Positions 16,197 through 24,336 of a DNA stretch of 64,000 nucleotides are shown one piece after another. Below the pieces are notes generated by a model. The model had not been told where the DNA came from. It made no database searches and worked only from the letters and a program-made list of their open reading frames with translations. Origin of the DNA: Haloactinospora alba (GTDB taxonomy: Bacteria > Actinomycetota > Actinomycetes > Streptosporangiales > Streptosporangiaceae). How positions within the stretch are numbered: the stretch's first letter is position 1; each line of letters begins with the position of its first letter. Made by a program: the position numbers and the translations under genes. The stretch is taken from positions 186,001 through 250,000 of the forward strand of contig NZ_VFQC01000002.1 in assembly GCF_006717075.1 (NCBI RefSeq). Reading direction: 5' to 3'.

Positions 16197-17080
16197 GCCG
16201 GTTCCCCCTCCTCTGAGGCCCCCAGGCAGCGGGCGACACCCCGCCGCAGTCCCGTGCGCAGGCGCTGCGGATCCTCTCCGCCGTTGGTGGCGACGTCGTA
16301 ACCGCGTTCGAGGTCGAGCTCACCGAGAGGGCTCCAGTCCAGTCCCAGCTCCTCGGCCTGCCCGGGGGAGGCCAGCAACAGGTCGTCGGACTCCAGCACC
16401 TCGGCCATGGCGGCCGGGAGCGTGGCCGCGGCGCTCACCTGGACGGGACTGAGTCCGACGGCGTCCCGGAGCCCGGTGAGGCGGTCGCGGACGTGGGGAA
16501 CGTCGTCCTCCGGCTGGAGCCACACGCGGCGGGGAGACGCCGCGGCCTCCGCGCGGCCGCGGCGGAGGGACTCGAGGTACACCACGCGCGCCGAGGGCGC
16601 GGCCCCGGCCACCCCCAGGGGAACGCGCCACGCGGCCTCGTCCGTCGGCACCGCCACGAGGGCGGCCCCGACGTCCGCGGAGCGCACGAGTTCCGCACGC
16701 TCGTTCGGCGGCGCCGTGCGGAGGTCGAGGTGGATGCCCTCCCGCCGCGCTTCGGCGTCCAACCGCGCCAGCCGCAGCGTCGAGCACACCTCCGGGACCG
16801 CGAGACGCAGCGGGGTGAGCCTGGCCCGCTGCGCGTCCAGCTCCACCGTCTCGGCCAACCTGACCAGGCGTCTGGCTGACGGGAGCATCTCCCGACCGAA
16901 CGGGGTGAGGGTGGCGCGCCGTGTGGAACGGTCGAACAGCCGCGCGCCCCAGTGCCTCTCCAACGCGGCGATGCGGCGGCTGGCGACGGGTTGGGGCACC
17001 CGCGCCGCGGCGGCACCGAGGGTGAAACTGCCCCGTTCACTCACGTGGACGAACGCCTGGCAGGCACCGACGAGATCCAT
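16193..17080 (-). CDS. LysR-family regulator
   Basis: 295 residues. N-terminal winged helix-turn-helix (FVHVSERGSFTLGAAAARV, then QPVASRRIAALERHWGARLF) and an effector domain beginning near residue 88. Divergent from the lipoprotein beta-lactamase gene, with a T-N11-A dyad between them, and co-directional with the second beta-lactamase-fold gene. This AmpR-like layout suggests control of both. Effector domain seems short in recognisable motifs; ligand unknown. Confidence 0.88.
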   Translation of the reverse strand: MDLVGACQAFVHVSERGSFTLGAAAARVPQPVASRRIAALERHWGARLFDRSTRRATLTPFGREMLPSARRLVRLAETVELDAQRARLTPLRLAVPEVCSTLRLARLDAEARREGIHLDLRTAPPNERAELVRSADVGAALVAVPTDEAAWRVPLGVAGAAPSARVVYLESLRRGRAEAAASPRRVWLQPEDDVPHVRDRLTGLRDAVGLSPVQVSAAATLPAAMAEVLESDDLLLASPGQAEELGLDWSPLGELDLERGYDVATNGGEDPQRLRTGLRRGVARCLGASEEGEPA

Positions 17081-17091
17081 GACCGCATCCT

Positions 17092-17106
17092 ATGCGTGTT
17101 CCGCAT
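17092..17106. promoter_or_regulatory. LysR-type T-N11-A dyad operator
   Basis: ATGCG-TGTTC-CGCAT is a perfect 5-base inverted repeat; its core T-N11-A is the classical LysR box. It begins 12 bases upstream of the LysR start and 137 bases upstream of the beta-lactamase start, where an autoregulatory site would be expected. A weaker AAAC...GTTT dyad follows at 17109-17120. Confidence 0.55.
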
Positions 17107-17228
17107 GGAAACCCGCGTTTGCGTCTTCGACAGCATCACGGTCCCGGACGAGACTGCGTTGCGGCAGGGGCCGCGCGGGAGCCGGCTTCCGCCCAGGACC
17201 ATGTTTCTCGTTGTAGGAGGGCCACACC

Positions 17229-18152
17229 ATGCTGACCGACCTCGCCCGCACCACCGCCCCGGCGGCCCTGGCCACCACCGCGTTCCTCGTGTTCGCGGGC
17301 TGTGCGTCGGAGGAGGCTCCGGCCTCCCCCTCCGACGGAGCCTCCTCCCAGGAGGACCCGGCTTCGCACGAGGAGGAGTTCCGGCAGTTGGAGGAGGAGT
17401 TCGACGCCCGCCTCGGGGTTTACGCGGTGGACACGGGCAGTGACCGCGAGCTCGCCCACCGCGCCGGCGAGCGGTTCGCCTACACTTCCTTGTTCAAACC
17501 GCTGGCCTGCGGCGCGCTGATGGAGCGCCGGTCCCTATCCGAACTCAAGGAGGAGGTCGTCACCTACGGCGCCGACGACCTGGTGGAGTACTCGCCCGTC
17601 ACGAAGGAGAACGTCGACGACGGCATGACGCTGATGGAGGTGTGTGACGCCGCCATGCGCTACAGCGACAACACGGCGGGCAACCTCCTGTTCGAGGAGT
17701 TCGGCGGGCCCGAGGGCCTCCAGGAGGCGCTGGAGGGTATCGGCGACGACACCACCCGGATGGAACGGCTGGAGACCGAGCTTAACGAGGCCGTCCCCGG
17801 TGAGACCCGCGACACGAGCACCCCGGAGGCGATGACCGCGAACCTGCGTGAGTACACGCTCGGCGACACCCTGAACGAGGACGAGCGGGACGTGCTCAGC
17901 GAGAAGATGCGCAACAACACGACCGGCGACGACCTGATCCGCTCCGGGGTTCCCGACGGGTGGGAGGTCGGCGACAAGAGCGGGGCCGGCGGCTACGGAA
18001 CCCGCAACGACATCGGCCTGCTGTGGCCGCCGGAGGGCGACCCGATCGTGCTGGCGGTCATGTCCAGCAAGGACGAGGAGGACGCGGAGTACGACGACGC
18101 GCTCGTCGCCGAGGCGGCCGGGGTCGTCGCGGACGCGCTGGGTCAGGGGTGA
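17229..18152 (+). CDS. Class A beta-lactamase, lipoprotein
   Basis: 307 residues. N-terminal signal with lipobox FAGC (Cys25), then a Ser/Glu-rich linker. Catalytic motifs are complete: S87-L-F-K90, S146-D-N148, E182-T-E-L-N186 (deacylation Glu) and K250-S-G252 in place of KTG. It should hydrolyse penicillin-type beta-lactams on the outer face of the membrane. Start 11 bases after GGAGG. Controlled most likely by the divergent LysR gene. Confidence 0.9.
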   Translation: MLTDLARTTAPAALATTAFLVFAGCASEEAPASPSDGASSQEDPASHEEEFRQLEEEFDARLGVYAVDTGSDRELAHRAGERFAYTSLFKPLACGALMERRSLSELKEEVVTYGADDLVEYSPVTKENVDDGMTLMEVCDAAMRYSDNTAGNLLFEEFGGPEGLQEALEGIGDDTTRMERLETELNEAVPGETRDTSTPEAMTANLREYTLGDTLNEDERDVLSEKMRNNTTGDDLIRSGVPDGWEVGDKSGAGGYGTRNDIGLLWPPEGDPIVLAVMSSKDEEDAEYDDALVAEAAGVVADALGQG

Positions 18153-18162
18153 CAGCGCGGTT

Positions 18163-18196
18163 CCGTTGCCGCCGCCGCGCGCTGCGGTGGCAACGG
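18163..18196. terminator. Hairpin between convergent genes
   Basis: CCGTTGCC (18163-18170) and GGCAACGG (18189-18196) pair, with CCGC/GCGG extending the stem inward. It lies between the beta-lactamase stop and the YrhK-like stop and can serve both strands; there is no U run. Confidence 0.5.
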
Positions 18197-18197
18197 G

Positions 18198-18554
18198 TCA
18201 GAAGTCCTGGGCGGACTCGCGCGCGCCTCTCGTGGAGTCGGATACGGCGGCGCGGGCGCGTTGGATGTGCACCAACCGGGCCAGGCGGATCATCGGGCGG
18301 ATGAGCAGCTCGACACTGCCCGCCAGGAAGCACCACGTTCCCGCCGTCGTCCAGCTCTCCCAGAAGAACATGACGCTGCCGACGATGAACCACAACGCGA
18401 TCAGGATGTCGTTGGCGATACTGAGCGCCTCGTACCGCCTCCGGACCAGGAGTTCGTGGTGGCCGAAGCGCACTTCCAGCGCCCCGCCGGGGTGGGACTG
18501 CGACACTGGCTCCTCCCCTGATGAGATCGCCGCGGGAACGGTCGCTTCCTCCAT
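18198..18554 (-). CDS. YrhK-domain small membrane protein
   Basis: 118 residues. Central RRRYEALSIANDILIALWF, then FFWESWTTAGTWCFLAGS and RPMIRLAR match the YrhK family, with two membrane helices. Function of the family is not established. It ends the minus-strand run beginning with the DUF418 gene (36-base gap). Confidence 0.8.
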   Translation of the reverse strand: MEEATVPAAISSGEEPVSQSHPGGALEVRFGHHELLVRRRYEALSIANDILIALWFIVGSVMFFWESWTTAGTWCFLAGSVELLIRPMIRLARLVHIQRARAAVSDSTRGARESAQDF

Positions 18555-18590
18555 TGGCGAGGGTAACGCCGCGACCTCCCGCGACGCGCC

Positions 18591-19829
18591 TCACCGCACC
18601 GGGTGCGGGGAGGAGGGGTGTTCCTCCGCCCCGGACCCGGTCGCCTCCGGTTTCCGTACGGGCCGGCCGTAGGTCACGCGGCGCAGGAACCACTCGACGG
18701 GGCCGCGCCGGAACCCGGCGCGGTGCAGGGCGGCGGCGATAACGACGGTGGCCAGCCACACCGCCGCGCCGAGGCCCACCGCCTGGGCGTCGCCGAGCGT
18801 CGGCAGGACACCCAACGTGTAGGAGGGGACCAGCACCACCCACGCCACCGACTGCAGCAGGTAGCACGTCATCGACCGCTGGCCGGTCGCGGCCAGCGCG
18901 GTGGTGACGGGGCCGCGCCGCCGCAGGTGCAGGGTGAGCAGCGCGATCGCCGCGGCGTAGCCGAAACCGCCCGCGTAGCCGGTGACCAGGTGCAGCCAGA
19001 ACAGGACGGTGGTGGCGATCGTTCCCTGCTGCCACAGCTCGGCGGTGACCAGGGCGTAGGGAAGCCCCCCGAGCACGGAGGCGCCGATCCCGGCGATCAT
19101 GATCCGCCGCAGGAGCGTCCGGTGCCGCAGCGGCTCCTCCAGCAGGTGCCGCCGCGCCGCCCACACCCCGATCAGGACCGGGAACACCGAGATCACGATC
19201 ATGAGGGGCCAGAGGAAGGGCGTTGTGAACACCCGCGCCAGCAGGTCGGACAGCGGGGTGGCCTCGTACAGCTCCGACTGCTGCTGGTCACCGGACATGG
19301 CCAGGTTGGTGACCACCGCGTACACGGGTGGCCCGACGGCCAGCCAGACAGCGGCGTGGGTGAGCAGGCGGCGGTCGGTGGACCGCAGCGCCGCGGTGAA
19401 CAGCAGGGCGATGATCCCGTAGACGGCGATGACGTCGCCGTAGAACAGGAGAACGGTGTGGGCCGCGCCGATCGCCACCAGCCAGCGGCCGCGGCGGCGC
19501 AGCAGGCGGCGGACCCACGGCCACTCGTGGCCGTCCGCGCTGCGGTGCCGGTATATCTGCACGAGGCCGTAGCCGAACAGGGCGGCGAACATGGGGTAGC
19601 CGCGGTTCTCGCCGAACAGCGCCATGAACACGGTGACGGCCGTGTCCAGGGGACCGTCGAGTGTGTAGCCGCTCCCGCCCGCCGCCACCATCCGGAACAT
19701 GTGGGCGTGGACCGTGGCGATGACGAGCAGCATGAACCCCCGGGCGAGGTCAGGGGCGAGGGAACGTGCCTGTGCGGGGAGAGCTCCTGGCGCGGGCGGG
19801 GCCGACGGGGTGTCAGTGTGTTGGGACAT
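18591..19829 (-). CDS. DUF418 family membrane protein
   Basis: 412 residues from ATG 19829; a longer frame to 19937 runs through the operator region and is unlikely. About ten hydrophobic helices; PDLARGFMLLVIATVHAH at the start (the R-G of the family's first helix) and the conserved C-terminal block TGQRSMTCYLLQSV plus GPVEWFLRR of DUF418. Role in transport or acyl transfer is suspected for the family but unproven. Divergent from a TetR gene and separated from it by two palindromic operators, so probably its target. Confidence 0.87.
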   Translation of the reverse strand: MSQHTDTPSAPPAPGALPAQARSLAPDLARGFMLLVIATVHAHMFRMVAAGGSGYTLDGPLDTAVTVFMALFGENRGYPMFAALFGYGLVQIYRHRSADGHEWPWVRRLLRRRGRWLVAIGAAHTVLLFYGDVIAVYGIIALLFTAALRSTDRRLLTHAAVWLAVGPPVYAVVTNLAMSGDQQQSELYEATPLSDLLARVFTTPFLWPLMIVISVFPVLIGVWAARRHLLEEPLRHRTLLRRIMIAGIGASVLGGLPYALVTAELWQQGTIATTVLFWLHLVTGYAGGFGYAAAIALLTLHLRRRGPVTTALAATGQRSMTCYLLQSVAWVVLVPSYTLGVLPTLGDAQAVGLGAAVWLATVVIAAALHRAGFRRGPVEWFLRRVTYGRPVRKPEATGSGAEEHPSSPHPVR

Positions 19830-19857
19830 GAGTATCCTCGACTGTGGAGCACATGGG

Positions 19858-19904
19858 GATACGCTTCCGTATCCTATTCGGATAATAAGATACGCTACCG
19901 TATC
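19858..19904. promoter_or_regulatory. Twin TetR operators GATACG-N4-CGTATC
   Basis: Two perfect inverted repeats, GATACGCTTCCGTATC at 19858-19873 and GATACGCTACCGTATC at 19889-19904, centres 31 bases apart (about three helical turns), lie in the 95-base gap between the DUF418 and TetR genes. Typical arrangement for cooperative binding and autoregulation by a divergent TetR. Confidence 0.75.
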
Positions 19905-19924
19905 TAAGAAAGTGCACGAGTGCC

Positions 19925-20578
19925 ATGAGCGACCCACCTCCGCCCGACGAGCCCTCCCAGCCGCGCTCCAGCCGCCGCCGCGGCGAGGAGCTCGTGTCCG
20001 CCATCTGTGACGCCGCGCTCACCGAGACCGCCGAACACGGCCTGGGCAGGACCACGATGGAGGGCATCGCGCGCCGGGCCGGCACCGCGAAACCGTCGCT
20101 CTACCGGCGCTGGTCCTCACCCGAGGACATCGTGCTCGACGCGCTCCACCGGTTCTATCCCGTGGAACACCCCTCCCCCGGCGCCGACGACCTGCGCGGG
20201 GACCTCATCACCGCACTCACCCTCATGCGCGACGAGTTCATGCAGTCGCGCATCACCGCGGTACTGCCGTCCATCCTCGACGAGGCGCGGCGCCGCCCCG
20301 ATCTGCACGAACGGCTGTACGCCGAGGTGTTCGAACCCCGGGGCGGCCGGTTCACCCGCACCGTACTGCGGCACTACGCCGAGCACGGGCACATCGACCC
20401 GGCGCGTCTCACCCCTGTCGTGGTCGACATCGGCGAGTCCCTGATGTTCAAGTACAACGTCGACACGTTCGCCGCGCCCGACGACGCCTACATCGCCGCC
20501 ATCGTCGACCAGGCCATCCTGCCCGCGCTCGGGTTCGAACCGGCGGCCGGCCAACGGACAGAGACCGGCGAGGAATGA
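19925..20578 (+). CDS. TetR-family repressor
   Basis: 217 residues. DNA-binding helices at about 20-65 (ALTETAEHGLGRTTMEGIARRAG, AKPSLYRRWSSPEDIV). C-terminal ligand domain of the TetR_C type. Its last 30 codons have a decayed copy at 22170-22255, showing past rearrangement. Likely represses the divergent DUF418 gene and itself through the twin palindromes. Confidence 0.88.
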   Translation: MSDPPPPDEPSQPRSSRRRGEELVSAICDAALTETAEHGLGRTTMEGIARRAGTAKPSLYRRWSSPEDIVLDALHRFYPVEHPSPGADDLRGDLITALTLMRDEFMQSRITAVLPSILDEARRRPDLHERLYAEVFEPRGGRFTRTVLRHYAEHGHIDPARLTPVVVDIGESLMFKYNVDTFAAPDDAYIAAIVDQAILPALGFEPAAGQRTETGEE

Positions 20579-21160
20579 ACGTTGAACCGGAAGGGCCCGG
20601 AGGGGAAAGAGGGAACCTCCGCAGATCCCCCATGACCACCGGACCTCTGGTTTCCGCAGCGTTCTATCTCCTGTGTTTCCTTTACAGCAATCCCTTTTCG
20701 GAACGCTGCTGGGGTACAGCGTCATAGGACCCCGTCACTGTCGCAGCGTTGGTGGCTCGCACGCTCTACCATCGTGGAAAACCCTCACGAGCGCCCGTGC
20801 CGGGTTTTCGGATCCGCCGTGAGGGTCGCTGTCCTGTACATGTACCATTCGGGAAACACAGGCGGTGGTGGTGATACTGCCCTCCCCGCGTCGGGCCTCT
20901 TCTCCCGTTTTCTCACTTGCCACCGGAGCGGTCGATTTCCTGGCACTACGCGTTGTTTCCTGTTCTTGATGGAAGGGAAGAACCCGCTGTTCCGGATTCC
21001 TCCTCTCGCCTAGAGGTTCTGGTTTTCTTCTGAACCTGGAGGTCCCGGCCGGCGCATCGGATCCCGCTTCGCAGGGGACCACTGGGAGCGCTCAGACGGA
21101 CGCCGCGAGGGAACGTCTTCTGCCTTCTCTCGCCTCTGCAGGTGAACAACTAACACAGAC
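20579..21160. other. Intergenic stretch, no gene recognised
   Basis: About 580 bases after the TetR stop. GC falls gradually and no reading frame has convincing codon usage or similarity. Short inverted repeats are present (for example AACGCTGC...GCAGCGTT-like arms near 20658-20745), but no tRNA or known RNA was seen. Probably decayed DNA left by the rearrangement described for the next three entries. Confidence 0.5.
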
Positions 21161-21280
21161 TCAGCCGGCATCCTCGCCGTCCACTAGGTCGCAGACCTCC
21201 GCAGCAGTGACCTCCCGCAGGGTTTCGGCCAGGAAAAACCATCGGGCAATGCCGACCGATAATAGAAACACCAGTTCGCG
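21161..21280 (-). pseudogene. Remnant of an ABC-F gene 3' end
   Basis: On the minus strand the last codons read SVGIARWFFLAETL, then VCDLVDGEDAG and stop. The intact ABC-F gene at 22270 ends SVGITRWLFLAETL, then VRDLVDGEDTG and stop. About 100 bases align with scattered substitutions, after which the fragment becomes unrelated AT-rich sequence. No start or ATPase motifs remain. Confidence 0.75.
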
Positions 21281-21576
21281 ACAGCAAAAACACCCGAAAG
21301 CATCAGCAAACGTGAAGGTTTGGCCAAATCCGGCCAAGATGATATTCATCACACACTTTGAAGGAAAAGACTTCCTTTTTCTTGCTTCCCATCTTCTGCA
21401 TATAGTATCCAACCATGGGACGAAGCACCTGACACCAGCAGTCGCAAAATAAATAATGCGCAACGCACCCAAAAAATAGAGACCTGGGGTTGAATAACAC
21501 TACTCCGAGACAACAGGGGCATGCCGAGAACAGGGACCCTGACATATGCGATAATTATAAAAAGGAGAACACAGGA

Positions 21577-22071
21577 GTGGAAACGACAAAGGAAAGAAAA
21601 ACATTAAATCAGCTCGTCCGGCCCCCCGCAATTGCCGGAGCGCTTGCTTCTGCTTTGTACTATATTATTTATTTCTTTTACGGGGACCCGTCGACCTATA
21701 ACCATGACTACACGATATACTTTTATGGTATTTTGATAGGGTATTGCGGCATCGCAGCTCCCAGCCTCATAGCGGCATTCGTCGCTTACATCCTTGGCCT
21801 CAGCGCGAAAGCAGCCAGGATTGTCGTATCCGGAAGCGGAATGCTGACAGGGTTCGCTGCCGCATACATGTACTATTCGAGCTTCGCGTGTGGGGAATTT
21901 ATTTGCACCCCCCTTTTTTATCATCCATTTTTCATATCTATTTCAATTTTTATTGGAGGAGCTGTCGCGCTGACAGCGCGTGCATGCTTCTCTTCTTTTA
22001 TCGGAAAAGCAAACGCACCACTCATTTTTGCCCTCTCCCTCATCTCGGGGGTTTTGGTTTTCTTGAAATAA
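21577..22071 (+). CDS. AT-rich multi-pass membrane protein, foreign
   Basis: 164 residues from GTG 21577, with AGGAG 9 bases upstream; a TTG at 21490 is a weaker alternative. Four or five hydrophobic segments: ASALYYIIYFFYG, IYFYGILIGYCGIAAPSLIAA, MLTGFAAAYMYYS, FFISISIFIGGAVALTA and APLIFALSLISGVLVF. Codon use (many A/T third positions, Ile ATA/ATT, Phe TTT) is unlike every neighbour, indicating recent acquisition. Family not recognised. It sits between the decayed ABC-F and TetR tails. Confidence 0.65.
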   Translation: METTKERKTLNQLVRPPAIAGALASALYYIIYFFYGDPSTYNHDYTIYFYGILIGYCGIAAPSLIAAFVAYILGLSAKAARIVVSGSGMLTGFAAAYMYYSSFACGEFICTPLFYHPFFISISIFIGGAVALTARACFSSFIGKANAPLIFALSLISGVLVFLK

Positions 22072-22169
22072 GAATTCATACAAAGGCTGGAACAGTAGTA
22101 TCTGCATGCCACAGCCTCACGGGACCCCCGGGGGCGGATACCGTAAACTAAATTTCTGTCCTCTGCCTT

Positions 22170-22255
22170 GTCGACACGTCCGCCGCACCCGACGACACCT
22201 ACATCGCCGCCACCGTCGACCAGGCCGCCTTGCCCGCACCCCGGCGAGGCGGCGG
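22170..22255 (+). pseudogene. Remnant of the TetR gene 3' end
   Basis: GTCGACACGTCCGCCGC and the following CCCGACGACACCTACATC track bases 20459 onward of the TetR gene (encoding VDTFAAPDDAYIAAIVDQA) with a few substitutions and a lost frame at the 3' end. It directly precedes the stop of the intact ABC-F gene, so the TetR-tail/ABC-F-tail junction exists here in decayed/intact form and at 20.5-21.2 kb in intact/decayed form. Confidence 0.7.
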
Positions 22256-22269
22256 ACCGGCTCGAAGTC

Positions 22270-23925
22270 TCACCCGGTGTCCTCGCCGTCCACCAGGTCG
22301 CGGACCTCCTCAGCGGTGGTCTCTTGCAGGGTTTCGGCCAGAAAGAGCCAGCGGGTGATGCCGACCGATTCCAGGAACGCCAGGTCGTGGCTGGCGACGA
22401 GCAGCGCCCCCTCGTAGGAGTCGAGCGCACTGGTCAGCTGCCGGACACTGGCGAGGTCGAGGCTGTTCGTCGGCTCGTCCAGCACGAGCAGCTGCGGCGC
22501 CGGGGTGGCCAGCATCAACGCCGCGAGGGCGGCCCGGAACCGCTCCCCGCCGGAGAGGTCGCCCACCGGACGCCGCGCGCGTTTCCCGTGAAACAGGAAC
22601 CGCGCGAGTTGGGCACGGATGTGGTTCTCCGTGGCCTCCGGCGCCAAGAGCGCCGCGTTGTCGAGGACACTGCGGCTGTCGTCCAGCACGCCGCGGTCCT
22701 GCGGCAGGAACCGCAATGGCACGAGCGCCTCGGCCGTCCCCGACAGCGGGGACACCTCCCCGGTCAGCGTGCGCAGCAGTGTGCTCTTGCCGGACCCGTT
22801 GCGTCCCACCAGAGCGACGCGTTCCGGCCCGCGTACCTGGAGGTCGACCACGTGCGGCCGACCGAAGCGGGGCCGCACATCCTCCATACGCAGGACGGTG
22901 CGCCTGGCGTGCACGGCGGTACGCGGCAGCTCCACCCGGATCTCGGCGTCGTCGCGAACCTGCTGGGCGGCCTCCGCGTGCCGTTCCCGCGCCTGGTCAA
23001 GACGCTCCTCCTGCACCCCGCGGAGTTTGCCCGCCGACTCCTGGGCGGCGCGTTTGCGCTCCCCGGCCACGGCTCCCGGTACACGCCGCTGCGCCTGCGC
23101 TTTCCTCCCGGCGCGCTGACGGCGCGCGAGCTTGGTCCGGGTCTCCTCCAGCTCGCGCTTCTGCCGCCGCACCTGGGACTCGGCGACGCGCAGGTCGCGT
23201 TCGGCGGCCTCCTGCTGGGCGGCGACCGCGGCGGTGTAGTCCGACCATCCGCCGCCGTAGGTGTGCACCTCCCCGGAGCGGAGCTCCGCGATGTTCTCCA
23301 CGCGCTCCAGCAGTTCCCGGTCGTGGCTGACCACGACGAGTGTGCCGGTGTTCCAGTTCTCCACGGTGGTGACGAGCCGGCGGCGCGCGGCGAGGTCGAG
23401 GTTGAGGGTGGGTTCGTCGAGCAGCAGCACGTCCGGGCTCCTCAGCAGGAGCGCGGCCAGGCGCAGCAGTACGCTCTCCCCGCCGGACATGTGACCCGTG
23501 TCCCGGTCCAGTTCGAGGTTCCCGAGCCCCAGGGAGCCCAGCGCGGCACGGGCGCGCTCCTCCACGTCCCAGTCGTCGGCCAGCGTGTCGAAGTGCTCCT
23601 CGCGCGCGTCCCCCGCTTCGATGGCGCGCAGCGCGGCACGCCGTTCGGCGATGCCCAGGGCCTGGTCGACCCGCAGTTCAGCGCCCGGCGTCACCTCCTG
23701 GGGAAGGTATCCGAGGGTGCCGGTGACGCTCACCGACCCTCGGGTGGGGCGCAGGTGGCCCGAGAGCAGTCGCAACAGGGTGGACTTGCCGGTGCCGTTG
23801 TCCCCGACGAGGCCGGTGCGCCCGCAGGTGAGGTTCACGGTGAGCCCGTCGAACACGGGGGTGCCGTCCGGCCAGTGGAACGTGAGGTCACAGCAGGTGA
23901 CAGCGGGGGTGGGTGCGGCGGTCAT
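22270..23925 (-). CDS. ABC-F family ATPase
   Basis: 551 residues from ATG 23925, preceded by GAGGAGG. Two ABC cassettes without membrane segments: first Walker A GDNGTGKST and signature MSGGES, long basic linker rich in Arg/Lys/Gln, second Walker A GRNGSGKST, signature LSGGERFRAAL and LVLDEPTNSLDL. ABC-F proteins bind the ribosomal E site; some give resistance to macrolides, lincosamides or pleuromutilins, others are housekeeping. The regulator-flanked, solitary setting and 411-base leader fit a resistance-type member, but subfamily is not decided. Confidence 0.9.
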   Translation of the reverse strand: MTAAPTPAVTCCDLTFHWPDGTPVFDGLTVNLTCGRTGLVGDNGTGKSTLLRLLSGHLRPTRGSVSVTGTLGYLPQEVTPGAELRVDQALGIAERRAALRAIEAGDAREEHFDTLADDWDVEERARAALGSLGLGNLELDRDTGHMSGGESVLLRLAALLLRSPDVLLLDEPTLNLDLAARRRLVTTVENWNTGTLVVVSHDRELLERVENIAELRSGEVHTYGGGWSDYTAAVAAQQEAAERDLRVAESQVRRQKRELEETRTKLARRQRAGRKAQAQRRVPGAVAGERKRAAQESAGKLRGVQEERLDQARERHAEAAQQVRDDAEIRVELPRTAVHARRTVLRMEDVRPRFGRPHVVDLQVRGPERVALVGRNGSGKSTLLRTLTGEVSPLSGTAEALVPLRFLPQDRGVLDDSRSVLDNAALLAPEATENHIRAQLARFLFHGKRARRPVGDLSGGERFRAALAALMLATPAPQLLVLDEPTNSLDLASVRQLTSALDSYEGALLVASHDLAFLESVGITRWLFLAETLQETTAEEVRDLVDGEDTG

Positions 23926-24336
23926 GGGCCTCCTCGCGGTCGCGAACACGGGAATGGGAAATCGCGTACGCGAACACCGCGCGGCTCGCCGCGCCGGGGA
24001 CGGCCCGTTCGGCGGGTGGGGACGCACTCCCCGCACCGAGGTCACGGTCACACGGTCGGCACGAGCGGCACGACACTCCGCCCCGCAGGACACAGGAGCG
24101 GTGTCGGTTGCTGCTGCCCAACCGCGCGATGGTCGCGGACCTCAGATGCGCACCGTGCACCTCCACGGACGACGCCACGGACGCCACTCACGGTACTGCC
24201 GCGCCCGGCACGGCACAATGTCTTTTCCGGTCCGGGCCATGCGCACCGACACGGTGGCCGGAACGGACCGCCGAGCGCCGGTTCCCCGGCTCCGCGCCGC
24301 GCTAACGGTCCGTCCCCGACCAGCGTGCACCCGGGA
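23926..24336 (-). promoter_or_regulatory. Long ABC-F leader region
   Basis: No convincing gene in 411 bases. A perfect 12-base palindrome TCGCGTACGCGA lies at 23962-23973, 37 bases before the ABC-F start, and CGCGAACAC repeats directly at 23941 and 23969. These could be operator or attenuator elements; antibiotic-inducible ABC-F genes often carry such leaders. Confidence 0.35.

Noticed and set aside
20735-21082. A 115-codon minus-strand gene after the TetR gene
   Set aside because: No ribosome site or recognisable domain, and it lies in decaying intergenic DNA.
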